Shown here piece after piece: positions 42,151-50,095 of a stretch of DNA of 64,000 nt. Numbering within the stretch: the first letter of the stretch is position 1; each line of letters starts with the position of its first letter. The notes under the pieces are model-generated. The model ran no database searches. It was not told the origin of the DNA and saw nothing but the letters and a program-made list of their open reading frames with translations. The stretch spans positions 153,160 through 217,159 of the forward strand of contig NZ_BOML01000033.1 in NCBI RefSeq assembly GCF_016862175.1, in the 5' to 3' direction. A program made the translations under genes and the position numbers. This DNA is from Paractinoplanes durhamensis (GTDB lineage Bacteria; Actinomycetota; Actinomycetes; Mycobacteriales; Micromonosporaceae).

Positions 42151-44427
42151 GTGGGCTTCATCAAGGCCGCCAAGGCCGTCTTTCTTGCTGCTCTTCTGAT
42201 GGTTTCCATCGCCGTCGTGCCCGGTGGGCCGGCGCTCGCGGCCACCACCGCGCCGATCCCGGCCGACTGCGCCGCGGCGACCCTCGGCACCTCCTATGAC
42301 CTGGAGTTCACCACCACGGTCCGGAGCACCTGCCTGCTGTTGCCGGAGCTGCCGGCGAACAGCAAGGTCGGGGTGTTCGGGCCGGCGAACAGCAGCGAGC
42401 TGAGGACGCCGCGCCTCACCGTGCTGACCGGCGACGGCACGGTGATCTGCAGCGGTTACGGCACGTGGCTGTTCGACTGCACGCTGACCGGCACGGGCCC
42501 GTTCCGGGTGGTGGCCACCGCCGCCAACGAGGTGGTGGTCGGCCCCTACAAGCTCGCGCTGCAGCGGCTTTCCGGTGACGCCGGCTGTCGCACCGACCTG
42601 CCGCTCGGCCGGATCGGCGCGGACAGCGGCCTCGATGTCTCCTTCGACGACGAGCACGGGTTCGTGAGCTGCTTCGCGATGCCGCGTGGCACGCACTCGA
42701 CCCGCGAGCTCGTCTCCGCCGAGCGGGTCGCCGGCCGCGCGGTCGATTTCGCGGTCTACGACCAGGCGACCGGCTCGCGGGCCTGTGCACGGCCGGGGAC
42801 CGCGAGCATCGTCCAGTGCGACCTGAACGCCACCCGCGACTACAGCCTCGTGGTTCTCGGCCCCTCGCCGGCGGCCACCAGCCGGGTGACCCGCCGGGAC
42901 ACGACCTACGCCGCGTTGAGCTGCGACCCGGTCACCTCCACCGAGCTCGGCGGCCCGGCCTCGGCCGGCGCCCTCGGCCGCCTCGGTGACGCCCGGTGCT
43001 TCCAGGTGACCGTGCCGGCCGGCGACCGTTTCCTGATGGGCCTGCGCTCGGACACGGGAAACCGCTTCCAGTGGGTCACCGACAACAACGGCACCTTCTG
43101 CTACGGGAGCCGGGCCTGCACGACGACGGTGTGGTCGGTCGACATGACCTACCGGCTGGTGGTCTGGAAGGCGATGGACAGCTCCGCGCCGGTGCCGTTC
43201 CAGCTGGACACCTGGCAGATCCTCGGCCACGGGACGCTCTCGCCGAAGTGCCAGGAGTCGGCCCCGATCGTCTCCGCGACGACGCTGAGCGGCACCTTCA
43301 CCGATCAGGACACCGCCCGCTGCGTGGTCACGACGGTCGCGTCGAAGGACGAGTACCGGATCGCGATCGATGGCGGCGACCCGTACGACAACCGGTCGTT
43401 CCTCTTCGACCCGTGGTATCTGATCGGGTCGTCGGGGCACTGGGCGACGGCGGGGTGCGACGCGGTGGTGTCCCGCTGCACCGCGACCGGCATTCTCGCG
43501 AACGAGGCGCCGCGCAAGGCGATCTTCCTGCTCACCCCGGGCACGCAGTTCGGTGACTTCCCGTATCAGGCGCAGATCACCTGCCTGACCACGCCGTGCG
43601 GCGGCGACGCCTACGCCGTCAGCGGGGTGTCGCCGGCCACCGTGCCGGCCGGCGTCTCGGTCGTCCTCACCCTGACCGGGGCCGCCTTCGACGCCGCCGA
43701 CACGGTCCAGCTCACCCGGGCCGGGGCAGCGCCGATCAGCGCCGTCGTCGAGAGCGTGAGCGCCGACCGGCACACGCTGACCGCGCGGGTCGACCTGGCC
43801 GGTGCGGCCGCCGGCGCGTGGTCGGTGACCGCGACGTCGGCCGCTACCCACGCCACCGCGACGCTGGCCGGTCCGTTCACGGTCATCGGGCCGAATCTGG
43901 TCTCGACCCAGGCGCCGTCGATCTCCGGGGCGATCCGGGTGGGCAGCACCGTGCGAGCGGTGCCCGGCGTCTGGTCGCCGGCAGCGACGTCCTACGGCTA
44001 CCAGTGGGCCGCGAACGGTTCGGCGATCAAGGGCGCGACCGGGGTCACCTACACGATTCCGCCGGCGCTGCGCGGGCTGCGGCTCTCCGTCGTGGTCACC
44101 GCCCGGCGGCCCGACTACCTGGCCGGGGCGCGGGCCACGGCCTACGCCACCGTGGGGTACGGCGTCGCGCCCAAGGCGTCGGCGCTGCCGAAGATCTCCG
44201 GGACGGTCAAGGCCGGGAAGACGGTCAAGGTCTCGGTGGGTACGTGGTCGCCGAAGCCGACCGCCTACCGGTACGAGTGGCGGCTCAACGGCAAGCTGAT
44301 CAGCACCTCGTCGGCGGTGAAGCTGACCAAGGCGATGAAGGGCAAGAAGCTGACGGTGACCGTGGTGGCCAAGCGCACCGGGCACCTCGACGGCCGGGCC
44401 ACCAGCAAGAGCGTCAAGGTCGGCTGA
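42151..44427 (+). CDS. Large secreted protein with IPT/TIG-like and Ig-like repeats
   Basis: A 758-residue protein with a GTG start after GGGGAGAAT and a Sec signal (GFIKAAKAVFLAALLMVSIA, PALAA cleavage region). The N-terminal about 480 residues form Cys-paired beta-sandwich repeats (CRTDLPLGRIGADSGL; CDPVTSTELGGPAS; CQESAPIVSATTLSG). Then come an IPT/TIG-like domain (SGVSPATVPAGVSVVLTLTG) and two Ig-like modules of the type QAPSISGAIRVGSTVRAVPG and LPKISGTVKAGKTVKVSVG. No catalytic motif is recognised. It may be a surface or matrix protein. Confidence 0.75.
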   Translation: MGFIKAAKAVFLAALLMVSIAVVPGGPALAATTAPIPADCAAATLGTSYDLEFTTTVRSTCLLLPELPANSKVGVFGPANSSELRTPRLTVLTGDGTVICSGYGTWLFDCTLTGTGPFRVVATAANEVVVGPYKLALQRLSGDAGCRTDLPLGRIGADSGLDVSFDDEHGFVSCFAMPRGTHSTRELVSAERVAGRAVDFAVYDQATGSRACARPGTASIVQCDLNATRDYSLVVLGPSPAATSRVTRRDTTYAALSCDPVTSTELGGPASAGALGRLGDARCFQVTVPAGDRFLMGLRSDTGNRFQWVTDNNGTFCYGSRACTTTVWSVDMTYRLVVWKAMDSSAPVPFQLDTWQILGHGTLSPKCQESAPIVSATTLSGTFTDQDTARCVVTTVASKDEYRIAIDGGDPYDNRSFLFDPWYLIGSSGHWATAGCDAVVSRCTATGILANEAPRKAIFLLTPGTQFGDFPYQAQITCLTTPCGGDAYAVSGVSPATVPAGVSVVLTLTGAAFDAADTVQLTRAGAAPISAVVESVSADRHTLTARVDLAGAAAGAWSVTATSAATHATATLAGPFTVIGPNLVSTQAPSISGAIRVGSTVRAVPGVWSPAATSYGYQWAANGSAIKGATGVTYTIPPALRGLRLSVVVTARRPDYLAGARATAYATVGYGVAPKASALPKISGTVKAGKTVKVSVGTWSPKPTAYRYEWRLNGKLISTSSAVKLTKAMKGKKLTVTVVAKRTGHLDGRATSKSVKVG

Positions 44428-44435
44428 CAGTGAAG

Positions 44436-44468
44436 GGCCGCCGGCACGTGGCGTGCGTGCCGGCGGCC
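44436..44468. terminator. Bidirectional hairpin between secreted protein and CE4 genes
   Basis: A perfect 13-bp stem (GGCCGCCGGCACG / CGTGCCGGCGGCC) with a 7-nt loop between convergent stops. Confidence 0.8.
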
Positions 44469-44484
44469 TGAGGCTCGACGCTGG

Positions 44485-45471
44485 TCAGGCGGTCGAGCAG
44501 GTCACCGAGGGCCAGGTCCAGTTGCCGTTGTGCTGGATCGTCACGCCCCAGTTGTTGCCGCTGCCGTTCGGCTTGGCCACCAGCACCTGCGCGCTCGGAT
44601 AGCTCGCGGTGATGTTCCAGGTGGACAGGACCTTCTCCGGGGACGGCAGCGTCATCGTCACGGTCCACGCGCTGGAGCCGCTGACCGCGACGTTCAGGTT
44701 GTAGCGGTCGCTCCACGAGGAGCCGGCCGACAGGGTGGCCGTGCAACTGCCGGTGCCCCCGGTCGGGCTGGTGGTCGGGCTGGTCGTCGACCCGCCCCCG
44801 CCGCTGCCGTCCGGGGCCACCGCCCGGCCGGTGGACGGTGAGATCATGCCGGCGCACAGGTTGCGGCCGGCCAGGCCCTGGGCGATGCGCGGGATGGCGG
44901 CGAGGGTGTTCGCCGGCCAGTCGTGCATCAGGATGATCTGGCCGTTGGTGAGCCGGGCGTTGGCCGCCACGATCGCGTCGACGCTCGCGCTGTTCCAGTC
45001 CTGCGAGTCGACGTCCCAGATGATCTCCTTGAGGCCGTACTTGGCCTCGACCGCCTGCAGCGTCCCGTTGGTCTCGCCGTAGGGCGGGCGGAACAGCTTG
45101 GGCGTCCCGCCGCCGGCGTTGGCGATGGCGGTCTGGGTGCGGGAGATCTCCGAGTCGATCTGCGCCTGGCTCTGCTGGATCAGGTGCGGGTGGGTGTAGC
45201 TGTGGTTGCCCACCCACATGCCCGCGCTGACCTGGGCCGAGACCTGCGCCGGGTACTGCGCGGCGTACTGGCCCTCGTTGAACATCGTCGCCCGCAGCCC
45301 GTTGTTCTTCAGGGCGTTGAGCAGGGCCGCGGTGTTGCCGGACGGCCCGTCGTCGAAGGTGAGACCGACGTACCCGTTGCAGGTCGCCGCCTGCGCCGGG
45401 AGGGTGACGCCGGCAACGCCCGCGGCGGCCAGCGCGGCGACCGCCAGTGTGGTGATCAGCTTCTTCCGCAT
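44485..45471 (-). CDS. Secreted CE4 polysaccharide deacetylase/acetyl xylan esterase with CBM2b
   Basis: A 328-residue protein with a Sec signal (RKKLITTLAVAALAAAGVAG, PAQAA cleavage region). The NodB domain has TFDDG (38-42), NHSYTH (metal His about 90 and 94), RPPYGE and DVDSQDW. After a Gly/Ser/Thr linker comes a CBM2b module (CTATLSAGSSWSDRYNLNVA to SVTCSTA). It is predicted to deacetylate xylan. It starts 5 bp after the GH11 xylanase stop, so they are one operon, the same arrangement as known Streptomyces xylanase/acetyl xylan esterase pairs. Confidence 0.92.
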   Translation of the reverse strand: MRKKLITTLAVAALAAAGVAGVTLPAQAATCNGYVGLTFDDGPSGNTAALLNALKNNGLRATMFNEGQYAAQYPAQVSAQVSAGMWVGNHSYTHPHLIQQSQAQIDSEISRTQTAIANAGGGTPKLFRPPYGETNGTLQAVEAKYGLKEIIWDVDSQDWNSASVDAIVAANARLTNGQIILMHDWPANTLAAIPRIAQGLAGRNLCAGMISPSTGRAVAPDGSGGGGSTTSPTTSPTGGTGSCTATLSAGSSWSDRYNLNVAVSGSSAWTVTMTLPSPEKVLSTWNITASYPSAQVLVAKPNGSGNNWGVTIQHNGNWTWPSVTCSTA

Positions 45472-45476
45472 CGTGA

Positions 45477-46478
45477 TCACGCTGCCGTACACGACACGGT
45501 GGGCCAGGTCCACGTGCCGTTCGCCTGGATGGTGACGCCGAAGTTGTTGCCGCTGCCGTTGGGCTTGGCGGTCAGCACCTGGGCGCTGGGGTAGGTCGCG
45601 TTGATGTTCCAGGTGGAGAGGATCTTCTCCGGGGACGGCACGTTCATCGTCACGGTCCAGGTGCTGGAGCCGGTGACCGCGACGTTGAGGTTGTAGCGGT
45701 CGCTCCACTGCTGGCCCGCGGACAGGGTCGCGGTGCACCCGCCGCCGCTGCCACCACCACTGGTCGGCGTGGTGGTCGGCGTGGTCGTGGTGCCGCCGAT
45801 CGTGATGTTGGAGTTGCCGCTGCTCTGGTAACCCTCGGTGGCCAGGATTTGGTAGTCGAAGGTGCCCAGGCTCATGCCCTTGCTCGCCCACGCGTCGAAG
45901 TGGTTGCCGGCCGTGATGGTGCCGCCGGTCTTCTTCGACTGCCGGACACTCCAGTACTGGTAGAAGGTCTTGGTGCCCTCGATCGACGGCTGGTTGACCC
46001 GCTGCGTCTGGTAGATGTCGTAGGTGCCGCCGTCGCTGGTGACCGTGCCCTTGTAGGTGCCGGTCGGCCGGTAGGTGCCCCAGTTGTCGACGATGTAGTA
46101 CTCGATCAACGGGTTGCGGGTCCAGCCGTAGAGCGTCAGGTAGGCGTTGCCGGACGGGTTGAAGCTGCCGCTGTAGCTGACCGCGCGCCGGGCGCCGGTG
46201 GCCCAGCCCTTGCCGGCCACGAAGTTGCCGGTGTTGCTCCAGTTGGTGCTGTAGTTGCCGGCGGCGCCGAGGTCCATCGAGACGGTGCCGGCGCTGTCGG
46301 TCCAGAACGAGTAGAAGTAGCCGTTGTTGGTGCCGGTCTGGTTGCTGGTGACGGCGGCGCTGGCCATGCCGGGCAGCAGCATCGTGCTCGCGGCCAGGGC
46401 CAGGGCGGCCACCGCGGCCAGCAGGAGCCGGACGCGGCTCCGTCGTCGTGATGTCGGGGGACCGGAAGTTTCGATCAT
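45477..46478 (-). CDS. Secreted GH11 endo-1,4-beta-xylanase with CBM2b
   Basis: A 333-residue protein with a signal peptide containing an SRRRSR n-region (possibly Tat) and a hydrophobic core LLLAAVAALALAASTMLL. The GH11 jelly roll has nucleophile E126 (NPLIEYYIV), acid/base E215 (ILATEGYQSSG) and typical NNGYFYSFW and SVRQSKKTGGTIT. A Thr/Pro/Gly linker leads to a CBM2b (CTATLSAGQQWSDRYNLNVA to SCTAA) nearly identical to that of the next gene. A promoter and operator-like palindromes lie upstream. Confidence 0.95.
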   Translation of the reverse strand: MIETSGPPTSRRRSRVRLLLAAVAALALAASTMLLPGMASAAVTSNQTGTNNGYFYSFWTDSAGTVSMDLGAAGNYSTNWSNTGNFVAGKGWATGARRAVSYSGSFNPSGNAYLTLYGWTRNPLIEYYIVDNWGTYRPTGTYKGTVTSDGGTYDIYQTQRVNQPSIEGTKTFYQYWSVRQSKKTGGTITAGNHFDAWASKGMSLGTFDYQILATEGYQSSGNSNITIGGTTTTPTTTPTSGGGSGGGCTATLSAGQQWSDRYNLNVAVTGSSTWTVTMNVPSPEKILSTWNINATYPSAQVLTAKPNGSGNNFGVTIQANGTWTWPTVSCTAA

Positions 46479-46512
46479 TGCGGGCTTCCTCCGCGGGGGA
46501 CGGGCAGCGTGA

Positions 46513-46539
46513 TACGACCCGGTGGTCGACCGGGTCGTA
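46513..46539 (-). promoter_or_regulatory. Perfect hairpin in the xylanase mRNA leader
   Basis: TACGACCCGGT and ACCGGGTCGTA form an 11-bp perfect stem with a 5-nt loop, 35-61 nt before the xylanase ATG and within the predicted transcript. It may be an operator or an RNA element; no poly-U follows, so simple termination is unlikely. Confidence 0.55.
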
Positions 46540-46579
46540 CTGCGCGTTTGGACGGGGAAAGGGCCTCGGGGCTGACCCT

Positions 46580-46597
46580 CATCGACCTAAGTCGATG
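46580..46597 (-). promoter_or_regulatory. Operator candidate at the xylanase transcription start
   Basis: CATCGAC-ctaa-GTCGATG, perfect 7-bp arms, begins 7 bp downstream of the -10 element, the classic repressor position. Confidence 0.5.
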
Positions 46598-46603
46598 GCG
46601 ACA

Positions 46604-46632
46604 GTATTGAGCGAGCTGCGTCACAGTGTCAA
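46604..46632 (-). promoter_or_regulatory. Xylanase promoter
   Basis: On the minus strand TTGACA (46627-46632) and CAATAC (46604-46609) are 17 bp apart. Directly upstream is AACTTTCCGGAACTT (46633-46647), a TTCCGGAA-centred dyad. The predicted leader is about 118 nt. Confidence 0.6.
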
Positions 46633-46677
46633 CAAGTTCCGGAAAGTTGTCGGTACCTGGAGGGGCCAGAAATAGCC

Positions 46678-46709
46678 GTGAGCACCGGAAACAGGGTTCC
46701 GGTGCTCAC
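46678..46709 (-). terminator. Terminator after the arabinofuranosidase gene
   Basis: GTGAGCACCGGAA / TTCCGGTGCTCAC, a 13-bp perfect stem with a 6-nt loop, 55 bp after the arabinofuranosidase stop and upstream of the xylanase promoter. Confidence 0.8.
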
Positions 46710-46747
46710 GGCGTACTCAATCTTGGGTGGCCGTTGGTTCTGCCTCT

Positions 46748-46760
46748 CCGAAAGTTTCGG
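46748..46760. promoter_or_regulatory. CCGAAAGTTTCGG palindrome resembling the actinomycete xylanase element
   Basis: This 13-bp near-perfect palindrome contains the reverse complement of CGAAACTTTCG, the element described in Streptomyces xylanase promoters. It lies 3 bp beyond the arabinofuranosidase stop and about 270 bp upstream of the xylanase gene, further than usual. A one-mismatch copy (CGAAACTTCCG) lies in codons 2-6 of the xylanase gene. Confidence 0.35.
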
Positions 46761-46763
46761 AAG

Positions 46764-48281
46764 TTACGGGGTCCAGGCGCCCTGCACGGCCCAGCTCACG
46801 TCGTCGGACCAGAGGGTGGCCGAGTCGTAGGCGTTGGTGCCGCCGTTGCTGGCGATGTAGACCGCGTTGTTGTAGTGCCGGATGAACCGGGTCGAATAGT
46901 TGCTGGAGGCGAGCGAGAAGCCCTGGCCGTTCTTGCCGGCCGACGGGCAGAACGTCGCGTCCGAGGCGAAGACCGAGGTGCTGTCGTTCGCGTTGAGGAC
47001 CAGCTGGTAGTTGTAGTGCCGCAGGTAGCTGCCCGCCGTGTTGCGTGACTCGAACGAGACGCACGAGCTGTTGGCGAGGCCGGCCCGCACGTAGAAGGAC
47101 GCGTTCGCCTTGTCGGTGGCCGAGCTCGACGCGGTGATCGCGGTGGTGTTCACGGTCGTGCCGGAGTGCGTGATGTAGCGGGTGACGCAGCAGCCGGTGG
47201 TGGCCCGCAGCGAGACCGCCTTACCGGCGACGAACGGGCTGGCGGTGGTCGTCGTCGCGTAGGCGGCCGCGGTGATGTTGGCCTGCACCGAGTTCTCGGT
47301 CGCGTCGGTCGGGTAGCCGGAGGTCAGCACGCCCTCGTAGAACGTGCCCTGCGCACTGACGCTGTTGTCGCCGCCGATGCCGAGGATGATCGCGCCCTCC
47401 TTCTTCATCGGGTTGTAGCCCGAGACGTTCGGGCGCACCCCGCTGTAGAAGGTGGAGAGGCTGCCGGACTGGGCGTTGCCGCCGCGGATCGACCACAGGT
47501 TGGGGCCGCCCTTGAGGGTGGCGGTGAGGAACCGGTGGCTGATCGTCGGGTCGTTCGCGTTGTAGCCCGCGTTCACCCCGGAGAACAGACCGTTCTCCAG
47601 GTCGGCCATCACCCACGGGCCGTTGCCGGCGCCGTAGCCCCAGCCCTTGGAGTTGCCGAAGTAGAGCGCCTCCATGGTGCCGTTGCCGTTGTCCCGGCTG
47701 TTCGTCTCGGCATTGCCGTAGTCGAAGCAGCAGCCGCCGTTGTAGCGGGTGCCGTCGAAGATCGCGTACATCCCCTCGGCGGCGTCGCCGGTGGCGATCC
47801 CGTTGGTGCTGTTGTTGCGGTAGCCGGTGCCGGGGGCGACCAGCACGCCGTACGCCCGGTGGCCGCCGACCGTGACCGGCGCGGCGTTGGCGTCGGCGAG
47901 GTTGTCGTAGCCGCCGGAGGCCGGGCCGTTGAAGCCGCCCGGCGGGGCCTGGGTGAGGTGGTTGCCGCGGCCGGACTGGTCGTAGATGACCGTGATGACG
48001 CAGGACGTGCCGGCGCAGAACGTGTCCTGGGTGGCCGCGTTGGCGGCGCCGCCGGCGGCGAGCACGCCGACGTTGGTGGTGGCGTTGTCCGAGGCTCGGC
48101 GCACCTGGTAGAGCGAGCCGCTGAAGGCGCCGTAGAGGGCGCGGGTGGTGCTGTGCGCGGCGACGCAGGGGGTGCCGCCGGAGGCGTAGATGTCGCACGG
48201 GCCGGTGCCGGCGGCCTGCGCGGAGGAGGGGACGGTGACCAGCGCGGCGACGACCGCGAGGGACAGGAGGATCCGGCGCAT
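46764..48281 (-). CDS. Secreted GH54 alpha-L-arabinofuranosidase with CBM42
   Basis: A 505-residue enzyme removing arabinose side chains from arabinoxylan or arabinan. Sec signal (RRILLSLAVVAALVTVPSS, AQAAG). The GH54 domain shows GPCDIYASGGTPCVAAHSTTRALY, the vicinal Cys pair 184-185 in NGGCCFDYGNAET and the putative nucleophile E192. The C-terminal about 160 residues form a CBM42 beta-trefoil (SFESRNTAGSYLRHYNYQLV, YSTRFIRHYNN). The ATG at 48281 has GGAAGAGG upstream; a start 18 bp earlier is less likely. A LacI-type operator sits 28 bp before the start. Confidence 0.93.
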   Translation of the reverse strand: MRRILLSLAVVAALVTVPSSAQAAGTGPCDIYASGGTPCVAAHSTTRALYGAFSGSLYQVRRASDNATTNVGVLAAGGAANAATQDTFCAGTSCVITVIYDQSGRGNHLTQAPPGGFNGPASGGYDNLADANAAPVTVGGHRAYGVLVAPGTGYRNNSTNGIATGDAAEGMYAIFDGTRYNGGCCFDYGNAETNSRDNGNGTMEALYFGNSKGWGYGAGNGPWVMADLENGLFSGVNAGYNANDPTISHRFLTATLKGGPNLWSIRGGNAQSGSLSTFYSGVRPNVSGYNPMKKEGAIILGIGGDNSVSAQGTFYEGVLTSGYPTDATENSVQANITAAAYATTTTASPFVAGKAVSLRATTGCCVTRYITHSGTTVNTTAITASSSATDKANASFYVRAGLANSSCVSFESRNTAGSYLRHYNYQLVLNANDSTSVFASDATFCPSAGKNGQGFSLASSNYSTRFIRHYNNAVYIASNGGTNAYDSATLWSDDVSWAVQGAWTP

Positions 48282-48308
48282 GTACGGCACCTCTTCCATG
48301 GAGGTCTG

Positions 48309-48330
48309 TCTATGTGAACGTTAACATAGA
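48309..48330 (-). promoter_or_regulatory. LacI/GalR-type operator upstream of the arabinofuranosidase gene
   Basis: A 22-bp palindrome: TCTATGT and ACATAGA outer arms around GAACGTTA, with the central AACGTT. It has one mismatched pair. It resembles arabinose- or xylose-responsive LacI-family operators, in the 73-bp gap between this gene and the TadG-like gene. Confidence 0.65.
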
Positions 48331-48354
48331 CGTGACCTCCCGGAAACACAATGG

Positions 48355-49602
48355 CTATCCCGTGCGGGCGATCACGGTGGCGCCGAAGTTCTGGCCGGTG
48401 CCGAAACCGGTCGGGCGGGACAGCGGCACCAGGGTCTTGGTGAAGTACCCGGTGATGCAGGCCGAAACGATGCAGAGAACGTCGTTCAGACCCTGGGTCA
48501 GGCCGCCGCTGAGGATGCTGCCCAGGCCTTTGACCAGGCCGCCGAGCAGGGTGTAGTAGCCGGTCGGGACGAACGGCGCGAACCCCACGATGTGGTACTG
48601 CGGCGCGATCGACAGGATCGGTGAGAACGACGGGACCAGCTTGTCGTAGATCGGCACCATGATCGCCTTGCCCGCCGCGGCGTACGCCTGGAGCAGCGGG
48701 ACGCAGGTCAGGGCGGTGAGGGCCAGCACCGAGGCGCGCGGCAGGTCGTCGACCGCGATGTTCATCATGCAGCTGCTGTCCGGCGCGGTCAGGTCCTGGT
48801 ACATCAGCCAGCCGTAACCGCGCGGCACGGTGGTGTCCAGTGGGGTCGTGCAGCTGGGGATGACCGAGCCGAGCAGCACGGTCGACCCCGATTTGACAAT
48901 GGAGTAGTCCGCGCCGGTGGTCGGGTTGGGCAGACCGATCGTGGTGTAGAGGCCGAGGCCGGACAGCAGCCCGCCGATCGGGCCGTAGTAGACGGTGCCG
49001 TTGCCGGTCATCCGCTTCCAGTCGCACAGCGAGATGCCGAGCGCGAACACCTTGGTGGTGACCGGCGGTCCCCAGCTGACCCGGGCGCACGTGCCCACCT
49101 TCTTACCGGTGTAGGCCCCGCCGGTCAGGGCCCCGGCGAAGGTCGGCGGCAGCAGGGTCGAGCCGGTCGAGGTCACCGTGCTGGTCCGGACCTCGGCGTA
49201 CTGGCCGACCGACTGCCCGGCCGGCACGGCGGGCAGCGGCGGGCAGGTGACCGTCGTGTTCCACGGACTCGGGCAGCTGGTGTTGCTGATGCAGACCATG
49301 GCGTCGGCCTGCTGATCGCCGCCGGCGTTCTTCTTGGCGTAGAGAATGGCCTTGCCGACCTGGTTCTCCTTGGTGCAGACGTCGCCGCGGATGCAGCTGA
49401 GCGCCACCGCCATCGAGGCGGCGTCGGCACCGCTCTGCAGCTGCTCGCGCTCGACGTAGAGCTGGCCGATGTCGATGACCACCGCACCCAGCCCGAACAC
49501 CACGCCGCCGGCGAGAATGGCCGCGAGAAGGGTGGCCACCGCGCCGTGGTCGGAGTCCTGGCGCTTGCGGCCCCATATGCCAATTCGCCTGATCGAGAAC
49601 AT
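48355..49602 (-). CDS. TadG-like/Flp-pilus-associated secreted or membrane protein
   Basis: A 415-residue protein. The N-terminal basic segment (RRIGIWGRKRQDSDHGAVA) and TM helix (TLLAAILAGGVVFGLGAVVI) followed by DIGQLYVEREQLQSGADAASMAVALSC are the standard TadE/TadG (DUF2134) opening. The remaining exported part has several Cys (CISNTSC, TCPPLPAV, CIVSACIT) and Gly/Leu-rich stretches. No other tad genes are in the window. Confidence 0.75.
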   Translation of the reverse strand: MFSIRRIGIWGRKRQDSDHGAVATLLAAILAGGVVFGLGAVVIDIGQLYVEREQLQSGADAASMAVALSCIRGDVCTKENQVGKAILYAKKNAGGDQQADAMVCISNTSCPSPWNTTVTCPPLPAVPAGQSVGQYAEVRTSTVTSTGSTLLPPTFAGALTGGAYTGKKVGTCARVSWGPPVTTKVFALGISLCDWKRMTGNGTVYYGPIGGLLSGLGLYTTIGLPNPTTGADYSIVKSGSTVLLGSVIPSCTTPLDTTVPRGYGWLMYQDLTAPDSSCMMNIAVDDLPRASVLALTALTCVPLLQAYAAAGKAIMVPIYDKLVPSFSPILSIAPQYHIVGFAPFVPTGYYTLLGGLVKGLGSILSGGLTQGLNDVLCIVSACITGYFTKTLVPLSRPTGFGTGQNFGATVIARTG

Positions 49603-49794
49603 GCCGACGCCTCACCGCAGCAGATCGAAGGTCAGGCCGACCCTACGCAATCGTTGTGCCGATATGCGGGTGTTTCAGGTGTTTCTCAGTTGTTTCGCTC
49701 CGCGTAGTAGCTGTCCGGTGCCTCGGAGATCGGCCCGGTCGGCTTCGTCGATCATGACGGGCATGAGTACCGGTGTGAGCGGGGGCGGTTGCGG

Positions 49795-50095
49795 ATGAGA
49801 TACGTCATCGCGTCCGCCTCGCAGCGGCGGGTCGACGAGTGCGCGGAGTTCCTCGGCACCCGGGGTGATCCTGACCGTGCCGCCGCTGGCGCTGGACGCC
49901 GCGCCCGGCACCGGCGTCGAGGAGCACGCCGGCAACGCGCTGCGGTCGTGCCTGGCCGCCTACCTGGCGACGGACGATCCTCATCCGGAGCCGAAGATCC
50001 TGGTCCATCTGGAGGCGGCGGCCTTCGACCGGCCGGACCTGACCCCGGTCCTGCGGGCGATCGCCGCGTTCCTCGATCACCAGCTGGCGCGGTAG
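49795..50095 (+). pseudogene. Small gene interrupted by a +1 frameshift at a GGGG run
   Basis: Frame 1 reads MRYVIASASQRRVDECAEFL-GTR up to 49861. From 49865 the +1 frame continues with excellent codon bias: VILTVPPLALDAAPGTGVEE, then AFLDHQLAR and a stop at 50093-50095. Removing one G from the CCCGGGG run (49859-49864) gives one protein of about 100 residues. It is either a decayed gene or a sequencing error. Function unknown. It overlaps the convergent SGNH gene by 19 bp. Confidence 0.55.
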
